Below are positions 53,970 to 61,944 of a DNA stretch of 64,000 nucleotides, in pieces; position 1 is the stretch's first letter; each line of letters begins with the position of its first letter. The notes beneath the pieces were generated by a model, which made no database searches, was not told the DNA's origin, and worked only from the letters and a program-made list of their open reading frames with translations. A program made the translations under genes and the position numbers. The stretch covers positions 1-64,000 of the forward strand of contig NZ_NNBY01000025.1 in NCBI RefSeq assembly GCF_002834235.1, in the 5' to 3' direction. This stretch comes from Ruminococcus bromii (GTDB lineage: Bacteria; Bacillota; Clostridia; Oscillospirales; Acutalibacteraceae).

Positions 53970-54852
53970 CTTCTATATTACCCATTATTTCTCTGTCACG
54001 GTTGGTGTAAACTCCGTCACGGTTCCACACAAGTTCAAGTCTGCGGAATGTGTCGGAAACCTCATCCTTCTTTTTAAGCACGGTTGCAACAATAAGAGCA
54101 TTGATAAGACTTAACGGTGCAACAAGTGAGTCTACAATTGACGCCATATCGCTTCTTGCAATAAGCACGGAATCGGCACTCTGAACAAGAGGAGAAACCA
54201 TACTGTCCGTGATTGCAATTGCGTGAGCGCCTCTTGAACGGGCAAAGTCCATTGCCTCAACCGACATTGAACTGTAACGGGGAAATGAAATACCGATCAT
54301 AACATCTTTGTCGGTGATTCTGAAAATCTGTTCAAAGGTTTCGGTTTGACTGCCGCTTGTGATAACACGCACATTGTCAAAAATCATTTCAAAATAGTAT
54401 GCAAGGAAATTTGCGATTGCGGCTGTTGAACGCACACCGAATATGTAAATACGCTCTGCCTTGCAAATTTCATCAACTGCACGGGCAAAATCCTCATGAG
54501 ATGTTTCTTCAATTGTTCTGCGGATTTTATCGATATCCTGATTAAGAACGCTGTCAAGCACATTGTCATTGCCGATACGGTTGGAGGTAACTTCAATTCG
54601 CTGAACAGATGTGAGCTTGTTGCGAATCATCTCCTGCATTGCTTTTTGAAGCTTAGGGTAGCCGTCATAGCCGAGCTCGGTTGCAAAACGAACAACCGTA
54701 CTCTCGCTGACTCCGACAGTTTCACCAAGCTTTGATGCGGTCATAAATGCCGCCTTATCGTAATGCTCTTCAATAAAAAGAGCAATCCTTTTTTGTCCCT
54801 TTGAGAGGGAATTCATCATTAAATCTATTCTTGTGAGCAAATGAGTAATCAT
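53956..54852 (-). CDS. MurR/RpiR family transcriptional regulator
   Basis: The start is ATG 54852 behind GGGAGATATT, giving 298 residues. The N-terminal HTH_6 (about 10-80) has MTASKLGETVGVSESTVVRFATELGYDGYPKLQ. A SIS sugar-phosphate domain follows (about 115-250, IYIFGVRSTAAIANFLAY and VMIGISFPRYSSMSVE). RpiR proteins sense phosphosugars. The nearest candidate target is itself and the divergent hisHF genes: an exact inverted repeat (54931-54965) covers its -35 box. Confidence 0.9.
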   Translation of the reverse strand: MITHLLTRIDLMMNSLSKGQKRIALFIEEHYDKAAFMTASKLGETVGVSESTVVRFATELGYDGYPKLQKAMQEMIRNKLTSVQRIEVTSNRIGNDNVLDSVLNQDIDKIRRTIEETSHEDFARAVDEICKAERIYIFGVRSTAAIANFLAYYFEMIFDNVRVITSGSQTETFEQIFRITDKDVMIGISFPRYSSMSVEAMDFARSRGAHAIAITDSMVSPLVQSADSVLIARSDMASIVDSLVAPLSLINALIVATVLKKKDEVSDTFRRLELVWNRDGVYTNRDREIMGNIEDDDK

Positions 54853-54909
54853 TTTTTTAATATCTCCCGTTATAAATAGTAAAAACAGACACACTGTCTT
54901 AACCAATTC

Positions 54910-54938
54910 ATTTTAACACAAGAACTTGCAATTTACAA
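54910..54938 (-). promoter_or_regulatory. Promoter of the rpiR-type gene
   Basis: TTGTAA (54933-54938) and TAAAAT (54910-54915) are 17 bp apart on the minus strand. The -35 lies in one arm of the 54931-54965 inverted repeat. Confidence 0.6.
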
Positions 54939-54965
54939 TAAGATATAAATTAAATTATTGTAAAT
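54931..54965. promoter_or_regulatory. Inverted repeat, candidate RpiR-type operator
   Basis: ATTTACAATAA (54931-54941) and TTATTGTAAAT (54955-54965) are exact 11-bp arms with 13 bp between them. It lies between the divergent promoters of the rpiR-type gene and hisH. Confidence 0.5.
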
Positions 54966-54998
54966 TTTACGAAATTATGAAATATGCGTCGGTTTATG

Positions 54999-55027
54999 TT
55001 GCAATAATAAATGTTGTATGGTAAAAT
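54999..55027 (+). promoter_or_regulatory. Promoter of hisHF
   Basis: TTGCAA (54999-55004) and TAAAAT (55022-55027) are 17 bp apart on the plus strand, about 36 bases before the hisH start. Confidence 0.6.
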
Positions 55028-55062
55028 TGTTTAACAGAAAGCAAATGACGGAGTTGATAAAA

Positions 55063-55686
55063 ATGATAGCAGTTATTGATTACGGCGCAGGCAATATCCG
55101 CAGTGTTTACAAAGCGTTAAAGCATATCGGCTGTGAATGTGTGATTACAAGAGATAAAGACGAAATTATGAATGCAGACGGTGCTGTTTTGCCGGGTGTC
55201 GGTTCGTTTGGCGATACAATGGACACAATGAATTCATACGGCATTAAAGACACGGTTATTGAGTACATAAACAGTGAAAAACCGTTTTTAGGCATTTGTC
55301 TTGGACTTCAGCTCCTCTTTCCCGAAAGTGAAGAAAGTCCGAATGTAAAAGGTCTTTCGGTTTTTGACGGTACAATCACAAAGATTCCGTCAGGCGAAGG
55401 CTTAAAGATTCCGCACATCGGTTGGAACAGCCTTAAAATCAATGAAAAGAGCAGACTTTTCAAAGGCATCGAACAGAATGCATACGTTTATTTTGTTCAC
55501 TCATATTTTTTGAACGCAAGCGACAGGAGCATTGTTTCGGCTCAGACGGAATACGGTGTTACGATTGACGCCGCTGTTGAAAAAGGCAATGTTTTTGCAA
55601 CTCAGTTTCACCCCGAAAAAAGCGGCAAAACGGGACTTAAAATTCTCAGAAATTTTGCTGACATTGTAAAAGGCAGGGAGGAATAA
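55063..55686 (+). CDS. hisH: Imidazole glycerol phosphate synthase glutaminase subunit
   Basis: The start is ATG 55063 behind ACGGAGTTGAT, giving 207 residues with the class I glutaminase start [19 protein letters not shown]. The nucleophile Cys lies in [12 protein letters not shown] and the His-Glu pair in [10 protein letters not shown]. It supplies ammonia to HisF for histidine and AICAR synthesis. No other his gene is in the window. Confidence 0.95.
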   Translation: MIAVIDYGAGNIRSVYKALKHIGCECVITRDKDEIMNADGAVLPGVGSFGDTMDTMNSYGIKDTVIEYINSEKPFLGICLGLQLLFPESEESPNVKGLSVFDGTITKIPSGEGLKIPHIGWNSLKINEKSRLFKGIEQNAYVYFVHSYFLNASDRSIVSAQTEYGVTIDAAVEKGNVFATQFHPEKSGKTGLKILRNFADIVKGREE

Positions 55687-55688
55687 AT

Positions 55689-56444
55689 ATGTACGCAAAA
55701 AGAATAATTCCATGTCTTGATGTAAAAAACGGCAGAGTTGTAAAAGGTATGAGTTTTGTAAATCTTGTTGACGCAGGCGATCCCGTTGAATCTGCAATGC
55801 AGTATGACAAACAGGGTGCTGACGAGCTTGTATTTCTCGACATTACCGCATCAAGCGATTCAAGAAACATCACCATTGACATGGTTGAAAAGGTTGCAAA
55901 TTCAATTTTCATTCCGTTCACGGTCGGCGGCGGTATCAGAAGCGTTGAAGATTTCAATGTTCTGCTCAGAGCCGGCGCAGACAAGGTGTCCGTAAATTCA
56001 GCCGCTGTTCATCGTCCCGAACTCATCAGCGAGGCGGCATATAAATTCGGCAGTCAGTGCGTTGTCGCCGCTATAGATGCCAAAAGAAACGGTGACAGCT
56101 GGGAAGTTTATGTGAACGGCGGAAGAACTCCTGTCGGTATGGATGCAATTGAATGGGCTGTAAAATGCGAAAAACTCGGTGCGGGAGAAATTCTCCTTAC
56201 AAGCATGGACGAGGACGGTCAGAAAAAAGGCTATGACATTGCACTTACAAGGGCAGTTTCCGAAAAGGTGAACATTCCCGTAATTGCAAGCGGCGGTGCG
56301 GGCGCACTTGAGCATTTTTATGATGCTTTTACAGAAGGCAAGGCTGACGCAGTTCTTGCGGCATCACTTTTTCACTTTGGTGAAATTCCGATTCCCGAAC
56401 TTAAAAAATATCTCAACGAAAAAGGAATTCCCGTAAGGCTTTAA
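55689..56444 (+). CDS. hisF: Imidazole glycerol phosphate synthase cyclase subunit
   Basis: 251 residues, a TIM barrel with [12 protein letters not shown] (catalytic Asp11), [16 protein letters not shown] (catalytic Asp near 130) and [10 protein letters not shown]. Both catalytic Asp residues are intact, so this is an ordinary IGP synthase rather than a surface-sugar variant. It starts two bases after hisH and forms a two-gene operon. Confidence 0.95.
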   Translation: MYAKRIIPCLDVKNGRVVKGMSFVNLVDAGDPVESAMQYDKQGADELVFLDITASSDSRNITIDMVEKVANSIFIPFTVGGGIRSVEDFNVLLRAGADKVSVNSAAVHRPELISEAAYKFGSQCVVAAIDAKRNGDSWEVYVNGGRTPVGMDAIEWAVKCEKLGAGEILLTSMDEDGQKKGYDIALTRAVSEKVNIPVIASGGAGALEHFYDAFTEGKADAVLAASLFHFGEIPIPELKKYLNEKGIPVRL

Positions 56445-56466
56445 TTTACATACAAGGTTTATACAA

Positions 56467-56510
56467 AAGGCGGTTATGCAGAATATGCACAACCGCCTTA
56501 AAAGTTTTTA
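56467..56510. terminator. Bidirectional terminator between hisF and the CBM26 dockerin gene
   Basis: AAGGCGGTT (56467-56475) pairs with AACCGCCTT (56491-56499). An inner ATGCA repeat extends the pairing, and T tracts follow on both strands (AGTTTTTA; TTTTG). Confidence 0.75.
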
Positions 56511-56527
56511 AGATTAAATTTTATCGT

Positions 56528-58732
56528 TTAAGCAAGATTAACTATGATTTTCTGAATCAATGTTGCATCTGTAACCTCAATAATGCCGTTACCGTTTACA
56601 TCGGCAATCTTCATTGTTTCTGCGTCAAAATCTTCAAGCTTTACGATGTATTTCTGAACAAGTGTTGCATCAGCAACAGTTACACTGCCGTCACGGTTAA
56701 CATCGCCCTTGAGAGTTTCATCCGATGAAGAAGAACCTACAACGAATGTCTTTGTTGACTCTGCCTTGTTGCCGTTTGCATCAACTGCAACCACACCGAT
56801 TGAATATGTGCCGTCAGCCGACGGAGTCCATACACATGAATCAGTGTTTGAGTTCTGAACTGTTTCACCGTTAACTGTGAATGAATAAGTTACATCACCT
56901 GTAGCGTGATAGCTTTCTGCCAAAAGTGTGACAGGTGTGCCTGCACTCTGTCCCGAATTGAGGTTTGCACCGAAGTTAACTTCAAACGGAGCTTCGTTTA
57001 CTTCTGTGTCGGGAAGAAGCGCACCGATTCTTGCAAGCGGAACTGTGATATTGTCAATATCTTCTTTCTCGTGTGAGGTTGAAGGATCGTAGCTGTACTC
57101 AAGATTTGCCTGATCAAGCATTGAGGGATCATGCGGAAGTGTATCCATACCCGATGTGCCGTATGTGAGAATCTGCATTGCACCGATACCCTGTGTTTCA
57201 ATGTAGTTGCGGTCAATACCTAAAGTATTGAGCGGAACTGCAATTTCGTAAACATAGCCGTATGAGTTCTTGTAACCTTCATCGAAGAAGTCAACCCAGT
57301 TTGAGTTCATATCGAGGTTATCTCCTGATACTCTTGAACCCTTTGGAGCGTTGATACCGAAGATTGATGTACTCTTTGTTCCGTTAGCGTATTTGATTTT
57401 AAATCCGTTTTTATTGTCCTGAGCCTGAAAGCTTGTTACACCGATTGGAATTCTTGTGTCATAGTTGAACATATATGTTCCGTCTGTGTCCTGAGTATCT
57501 GCCTTAAAGATTGAAGCGCCGCCGTTTGAGTTGTTGGAGTCAAATGCAACAAGTGTGTCTATATGAGTTGTAAAGCCTGTGCCTCCGTCTTTTGCAGTGC
57601 CGTTTGTGCAACCCCATACGAACGGATTGGTATACACAGAACCGTCCTTGTTTGTACCTACTGCCTTGCCTGTTGCCTGCTTTGCAGGGTCAATTGACAG
57701 AGCAAGATACATAGGAATACTGTTTCTCCACGGGCGAGCCTCATTTGATGCGGCAAAGTTGTCCTCGGGAGAAGTTATGTATGTTGTGTTAGCCAGTTCA
57801 AGCAGGAAATAAAGATTATCGTCATCCCATGCACTGTAGAGAGCATAAGCATCCCACGGCTGTTCATGCATTGAAGAAGGCATATAAACTCGGGGATCAT
57901 CGTTTGCAACACCCTGAGCAATAATCATTGAGCTGTCCCAGTCGCTTAAATCACCGTCAACAGAGATTGTCTTATGCTTGCCGAGCTGCATTTCAGGGTT
58001 TGTGCCGTAATAGCCGCCCTCAGGCTCTGTTGTGTGGCCATCTGATTTAGCGGAGAAAGTTGTCTTTGACGCTGTAAAAGTCTTTTTGAAGGTATATGTC
58101 TGCTCCGTTTCAACCCCGTCTGCACCTGTTGCATAAAGTGTAAGCGTAACTTTTGAATTGCCGATTTTGCCCTCACCGACTTTTACCGAATCACCGTTTG
58201 CAAACTCTTTCTTAGCTGAACCGTCAACTGAGTAATAGCCCTTGTCGGCATTCTTTAACGCAAGCTTTACATCGAGTGATTCTGTTGAAAAAGCCGTATT
58301 GTTTGCTGTAAGTGTGTAACCGTAAGCGTGATCATCAGGCTTGCCGTAATCAATCCACTGCTTTTCGGCTGTGAGCATTTTACATTCGCCGGCTTTAAGT
58401 GAAAGACCTGCTGCCTCAGGATACTGCTCCTTGCCATTGCCTTTTTCAAGACCGTTGTTGAAGATGATTTTTTCCGATTTAAAAGAAGACGCAAAGCTTG
58501 CCTTATAAAGACCGCTGTCCTCTTTTGTCATAAGCTCTCCCGGCCATTCGGCATTTTCCTTTGTGCCGTATGCGTAAACATAAACATCCTTCCATCCGTA
58601 CTTTGAGTTGTCAAAGTACACTTCTGAACCTGACGATGTTGCTGCCGAAACACCACCTGCCGACACGACAAGTGCTGAAAGCACCATGAGTGCGGCAAGA
58701 ATAATGCTCGTGATTTTTCTTGTTCTTTTCAT
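56528..58732 (-). CDS. Secreted starch-binding dockerin protein (CBM26-like, CBM9-like, dockerin type I)
   Basis: 734 residues. The signal peptide covers about 1-30. A CBM26-like starch-binding module (about 36-128) follows: VYFDNSKYGWKDVYVYAYG, EWPGELM and IIFNNG. An Ig-like segment (about 138-218) resembles the tail of the alpha-amylase at 60004-61710. Next comes a CBM9-like/DOMON region (about 250-570) with ISVDGDLSDWD, DAYALYSAWDDDNLYFLLE and PVNTLG-like strands, then an Ig/PKD-like domain (about 590-665). A dockerin type I ends the protein, with two well-formed calcium loops: GDVNRDGSVTVADATLVQKYI and ADVNGNGIIEVTDATLIQKII. No catalytic domain is seen, so it probably docks to a scaffold and holds starch, as amylosome adhesion proteins do. 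SD is GGAGGAATC. Confidence 0.88.
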   Translation of the reverse strand: MKRTRKITSIILAALMVLSALVVSAGGVSAATSSGSEVYFDNSKYGWKDVYVYAYGTKENAEWPGELMTKEDSGLYKASFASSFKSEKIIFNNGLEKGNGKEQYPEAAGLSLKAGECKMLTAEKQWIDYGKPDDHAYGYTLTANNTAFSTESLDVKLALKNADKGYYSVDGSAKKEFANGDSVKVGEGKIGNSKVTLTLYATGADGVETEQTYTFKKTFTASKTTFSAKSDGHTTEPEGGYYGTNPEMQLGKHKTISVDGDLSDWDSSMIIAQGVANDDPRVYMPSSMHEQPWDAYALYSAWDDDNLYFLLELANTTYITSPEDNFAASNEARPWRNSIPMYLALSIDPAKQATGKAVGTNKDGSVYTNPFVWGCTNGTAKDGGTGFTTHIDTLVAFDSNNSNGGASIFKADTQDTDGTYMFNYDTRIPIGVTSFQAQDNKNGFKIKYANGTKSTSIFGINAPKGSRVSGDNLDMNSNWVDFFDEGYKNSYGYVYEIAVPLNTLGIDRNYIETQGIGAMQILTYGTSGMDTLPHDPSMLDQANLEYSYDPSTSHEKEDIDNITVPLARIGALLPDTEVNEAPFEVNFGANLNSGQSAGTPVTLLAESYHATGDVTYSFTVNGETVQNSNTDSCVWTPSADGTYSIGVVAVDANGNKAESTKTFVVGSSSSDETLKGDVNRDGSVTVADATLVQKYIVKLEDFDAETMKIADVNGNGIIEVTDATLIQKIIVNLA

Positions 58733-58776
58733 TTTGATTCCTCCATTTCATAATTGTGGGCAATGTGATTGCTTTT

Positions 58777-58805
58777 ATTATAGCATTTTGCACTTGTTTT
58801 TTCAA
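58777..58805 (-). promoter_or_regulatory. Promoter of the CBM26 dockerin gene
   Basis: TTGAAA (58800-58805) and TATAAT (58777-58782) are 17 bp apart on the minus strand, about 40 bases before the start codon. Confidence 0.75.
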
Positions 58806-58904
58806 TTCATTATCACATTTTTGTTTCTTTGTACAAGTTATTGTGCAGAGTTTTGTAGACTTAATTAAATAAAGCTTATTTTTGACTATGTCGCAACATA
58901 TTTT

Positions 58905-58944
58905 AACCATAAAAAATCCGCTGACATAAACTGTCAGCGGATTT
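58905..58944 (-). terminator. Terminator after sseB
   Basis: AAATCCGCTGACA and TGTCAGCGGATTT are perfect 13-bp arms (58914-58926, 58932-58944), with six Ts following on the minus strand. It isolates the dockerin gene from the amylase operon. Confidence 0.88.
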
Positions 58945-58973
58945 AATGTTTTGCAAAAACAATATTTAAATAA

Positions 58974-59792
58974 TCAGTTTTCTTTTCTGTAGAAAGGTTC
59001 AACACCCTTTACTGCATTTTTTGCAAAATCCATTGAATATGGCATCATTGAAAGCTGGATTTCATCGTCAAGGAACGGATTTGCAACCTTGCTGATTGCA
59101 TCGAATGTGCTTTCCATATCACCGAAGAAATCAACCACGATGAAGTAGCTCTTTTGACCGTTCTGCTCAATCAAGCGAAGATATGCGGCATTTACTGTCG
59201 GCTCTGTGCTGAAATGATTAATAAGAGCAGCCATAAGATCAATCGGATATTCTTTAGGCTCACCGAGACTGATTGGTGAACCCGGTTCGATTGTCTGATT
59301 TTTGAGTTTCATATAGTCCTTCTGCTGTTTGAAAGAATGAACCATCTGTTTCGGGAATGTTACGCTCTTTCCGAAAGGATTGATTACAAAGCCCTTTACA
59401 TCAGCCTGGGGATCCATTACCATCTGGGCAATACTGTCAAAATCTGTAACAACCTTCTGTGCGTTTTGAGTGTCTTTCCACTTGAAAAGTTCGTCTGTGT
59501 CCGTAAATACACCGAAAAACTTTTCTTTGTTGCCATTTTCAAGAAGTCTGAACTGAACCTGAGTTGACTGCTGCATAACAGTCTGACCGTTGGTTGTCTT
59601 AGCCTCTGTCTTTGGTGTTACCTTTGCAGGGAGAATGAATTTCGCCTTCATAACCTCATCAATCATCTTGTTGATGTTTTCGGTTGTGTTGTCATCCTGC
59701 ATCTTTTCAATAGCGGCTACGAGGTCTGGATTCTTGATTTCCTCTGCCGGCACTTTGCTTCCTTCCATTTTTGCGCCTTTAAGTTCGCTCAT
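58974..59792 (-). CDS. SseB-like protein
   Basis: 272 residues with an SseB N-terminal domain (about 15-150). The marks are AIEKMQDDNTTENINKMIDEV, FILPAKVTP, FFGVFTDTDELFKW and FVINPFGKSVTFPKQMV. The C-terminal half resembles the SseB C-terminal domain (PIDLMAALINHFSTEPTVNAAYLRL, SYFIVVDFFGD). SseB was named for enhanced serine sensitivity in E. coli; its molecular job is unknown. Its ATG overlaps the upstream small ORF by 4 bp (ATGA), and the ribosome binding site GGAGGTAAAAAAG lies inside that ORF. Confidence 0.82.
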   Translation of the reverse strand: MSELKGAKMEGSKVPAEEIKNPDLVAAIEKMQDDNTTENINKMIDEVMKAKFILPAKVTPKTEAKTTNGQTVMQQSTQVQFRLLENGNKEKFFGVFTDTDELFKWKDTQNAQKVVTDFDSIAQMVMDPQADVKGFVINPFGKSVTFPKQMVHSFKQQKDYMKLKNQTIEPGSPISLGEPKEYPIDLMAALINHFSTEPTVNAAYLRLIEQNGQKSYFIVVDFFGDMESTFDAISKVANPFLDDEIQLSMMPYSMDFAKNAVKGVEPFYRKEN

Positions 59793-59986
59793 GCTTTTTT
59801 ACCTCCGTTATTCTGCTGTATGATTTTTGTCGGGAAATACTGCAAATCGTCGGATACTTCACCGTCAAAGAAAATAATATTCGGTGAATTTAAATCTCTT
59901 TTGATTATGCAGTCGTAAGTTCCGTCTTCTTCTTTTTGTTTCTGCACCGATGTGTGGTTTTGCATTACAGACATCGGTGCAAGCAT
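59789..59986 (-). CDS. Small protein of unknown function, coupled to sseB
   Basis: 65 residues read from ATG 59986, which lies 18 bases after the amylase stop; internal ATG codons at 59974 and 59965 are alternatives. The sequence is polar, with HTSVQKQKEEDGTYDCIIKR and NIIFFDGEVSDDLQYFPTKI. There is no signal or membrane segment. The upstream frame stays open before the first ATG, and no strong ribosome binding site is seen. The 4-bp overlap with sseB argues that it is translated. No family is recognised. Confidence 0.55.
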   Translation of the reverse strand: MLAPMSVMQNHTSVQKQKEEDGTYDCIIKRDLNSPNIIFFDGEVSDDLQYFPTKIIQQNNGGKKA

Positions 59987-60003
59987 AGCATAAAATTCAT
60001 CTT

Positions 60004-61710
60004 TTACATATAAGTGAATTCAAGTCTTTCGTAAGTTTTGACGCCTTCGGCATTTTCCGCACGAAGCTCAAGCTTTGAAACATCGCTGTCACCGTGCTTG
60101 ATTGTTACTTTGTCACCGTCTTTGTACGAAACAGCCTTTCCGCCGTCAAGGGAATATGTGGCATTATCTGTGTTTGAACAGGAGAGAGTTACCTCGTATG
60201 TATCATCGCTGTATGTAAACTCTGTTTTTGAGTCAACACCCACGCTTGCAGGTCTTGCATATTCAGTGTATCCCTCATTATAAAGAACTACAACTGAATT
60301 TTCAGGGATATCCGTATCACAGATAATCTTACCGTTTTTAACAGTATATTCGGTTTTGCGGTCAACACGGTCAACATATGTTCCGTCAGCAAGATTTGTT
60401 TCAAAATCAACCTTGAGAGCATCATTTGTATTGACAATTACAGCTCCCTTTGTACCTCTTTCAATCATAAGAGCAGTTGAGTCAAGATTAGGATTAACGA
60501 GATTTTCGTCTTCACCTTTCATTGCTGTTCTGAAGAAATTCACTGCGGAAACACGGTTATCCTTGTACATATCGTCACCCTGTGTGCCGATTCGGTTCAT
60601 TCCCCATGAATTGTCGATTGAACTGTTATACGGACGGTCAAAGAAGAGCGGTGTTCCGTCTTTTCTTGCCGTGATTATTGCCCAGCCGAGGACAACCTGT
60701 TCGCTGTCGATATTGTTGTATGTGCAGTCATTGATGTAGTTATCGTGGGATTCAACCCATGTTACGATATTCGGGTCTGCATTGCCAATCCAATAATCAG
60801 ACACAACTGCCGTATCGATATTGCCGCTTGCAACTCCCGAACGAATTTTACTGCCGTAGGTGCTTGATGTGGTTCTGCCGATTTCCTTTATATAGTCGGC
60901 AAGCCTGTCATTGTCGCCCTGAAGCACTTCGCCGTAGATAAAAAGATTTTCTGCGTTATCAACTTCTTTTGTTGCTTTTTCCCAGAAGTTATTTTTAAAG
61001 CCGTCATCTTCTTTTGGATCATCGGAAAGTCCGATATGCTTTGCCGTGTCATATCTGAAACCGTCGGCACCGCAGGCAATACAATCGTTAATGTAATTAA
61101 AGAAATACTTTTGAAACGAAGGTCTTTCCGTGTTGATGTCGGGAAGTCCTCCCATCTCATACGTGGTGCAGGCAAGTCTGTCGCCGAAATCATTAAGGGG
61201 CGTTCTGCCCTCCTTGTGATAAAGGGTTTCAAGACTTCCGCCACCGGCCTCAATAAGATCTTCGCTTACCTCATCGGTTGCGGGAGTAGTGTGGTTTGCA
61301 ATTACATCGACAATAACCTTTATACCATACTTATGAGCCTCATCACACATTGCCTTAAATTCATCACGAGTACCGAGCTGATAATTACCGATTTTGAAAT
61401 CAGTCGGCTGATAGTGATAGTACCACTTTCCGTTGCCGTAAAGATCCATACCGCCGTCTTCGCCCTCAAGACACTCGTTAATCGGAGATGTCTGCACAGC
61501 CGAAAAACCTGCTGCGGCAATATCCCCCATTGACTCCTTTATTGTGTTGAAATTCCAACAAAATGCTTGAAGAATCGCACCGTCAGCCACCTTGTCGGCT
61601 GTTTTGTAGTCAATTGACGCCGGCTGAGTTTGTGAGCAGCCCGTACCCGATACTGCAACAGCAGTAATCATAAGAGCCGAAAGAATTCCTGCTGATATTT
61701 TTTTAAACAT
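60004..61710 (-). CDS. GH13 alpha-amylase, lipoprotein
   Basis: 568 residues. It has a lipoprotein-type signal, with Cys25 in SGTGCSQ the likely anchor. The GH13 barrel has VIVDVIANHTTP (region I), nucleophile Asp221 in DGFRYDTAKH (region II), acid/base Glu261 in IYGEVL (region III) and Asp323 in VESHDNY (region IV). A C-terminal all-beta domain and a final Ig-like segment (about 500-568, TYSLDGGKAVSYKDGD) follow; that segment resembles one in the dockerin protein at 56528-58732. There is no dockerin, so it is held by its lipid anchor. It would cut alpha-1,4 bonds of starch at the cell surface. Confidence 0.93.
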   Translation of the reverse strand: MFKKISAGILSALMITAVAVSGTGCSQTQPASIDYKTADKVADGAILQAFCWNFNTIKESMGDIAAAGFSAVQTSPINECLEGEDGGMDLYGNGKWYYHYQPTDFKIGNYQLGTRDEFKAMCDEAHKYGIKVIVDVIANHTTPATDEVSEDLIEAGGGSLETLYHKEGRTPLNDFGDRLACTTYEMGGLPDINTERPSFQKYFFNYINDCIACGADGFRYDTAKHIGLSDDPKEDDGFKNNFWEKATKEVDNAENLFIYGEVLQGDNDRLADYIKEIGRTTSSTYGSKIRSGVASGNIDTAVVSDYWIGNADPNIVTWVESHDNYINDCTYNNIDSEQVVLGWAIITARKDGTPLFFDRPYNSSIDNSWGMNRIGTQGDDMYKDNRVSAVNFFRTAMKGEDENLVNPNLDSTALMIERGTKGAVIVNTNDALKVDFETNLADGTYVDRVDRKTEYTVKNGKIICDTDIPENSVVVLYNEGYTEYARPASVGVDSKTEFTYSDDTYEVTLSCSNTDNATYSLDGGKAVSYKDGDKVTIKHGDSDVSKLELRAENAEGVKTYERLEFTYM

Positions 61711-61747
61711 AATTCACCGTCTTTCTGTTTTAACTTACTTGAGATAC

Positions 61748-61776
61748 AGTATAACATAAATGATATGATTTTTAAA
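61748..61776 (-). promoter_or_regulatory. Promoter of the amylase gene
   Basis: TTTAAA (61771-61776) and TATACT (61748-61753) are 17 bp apart on the minus strand. The -35 is weak, which fits a gene needing an activator. A 5-bp inverted repeat TGGCA/TGCCA (61784-61797) lies just upstream. Confidence 0.5.
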
Positions 61777-61886
61777 TAGTTTTTGGCATTTTTGCCATAT
61801 TTTTTTATTAAAACGCCAATAATGACACAAACTTTGTTTTTGAGCAAAAAATCGTTACAATGTTTACAATAGAAAAAAATTGAATA

Positions 61887-61915
61887 TTGTCACAAAAGAA
61901 AAATTGTTGTATACT
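61887..61915 (+). promoter_or_regulatory. Promoter of the GT2-GtrA gene
   Basis: TTGTCA (61887-61892) and TATACT (61910-61915) are 17 bp apart on the plus strand, about 30 bases before the start codon. Confidence 0.65.
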
Positions 61916-61944
61916 AAAAATATAAAAATGAAAGGAACAGCTGC

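Noticed and set aside
55063-56444. hisHF as a surface-sugar variant pair
   Set aside because: Both HisF catalytic Asp residues and the HisH triad are intact and the motifs are canonical.
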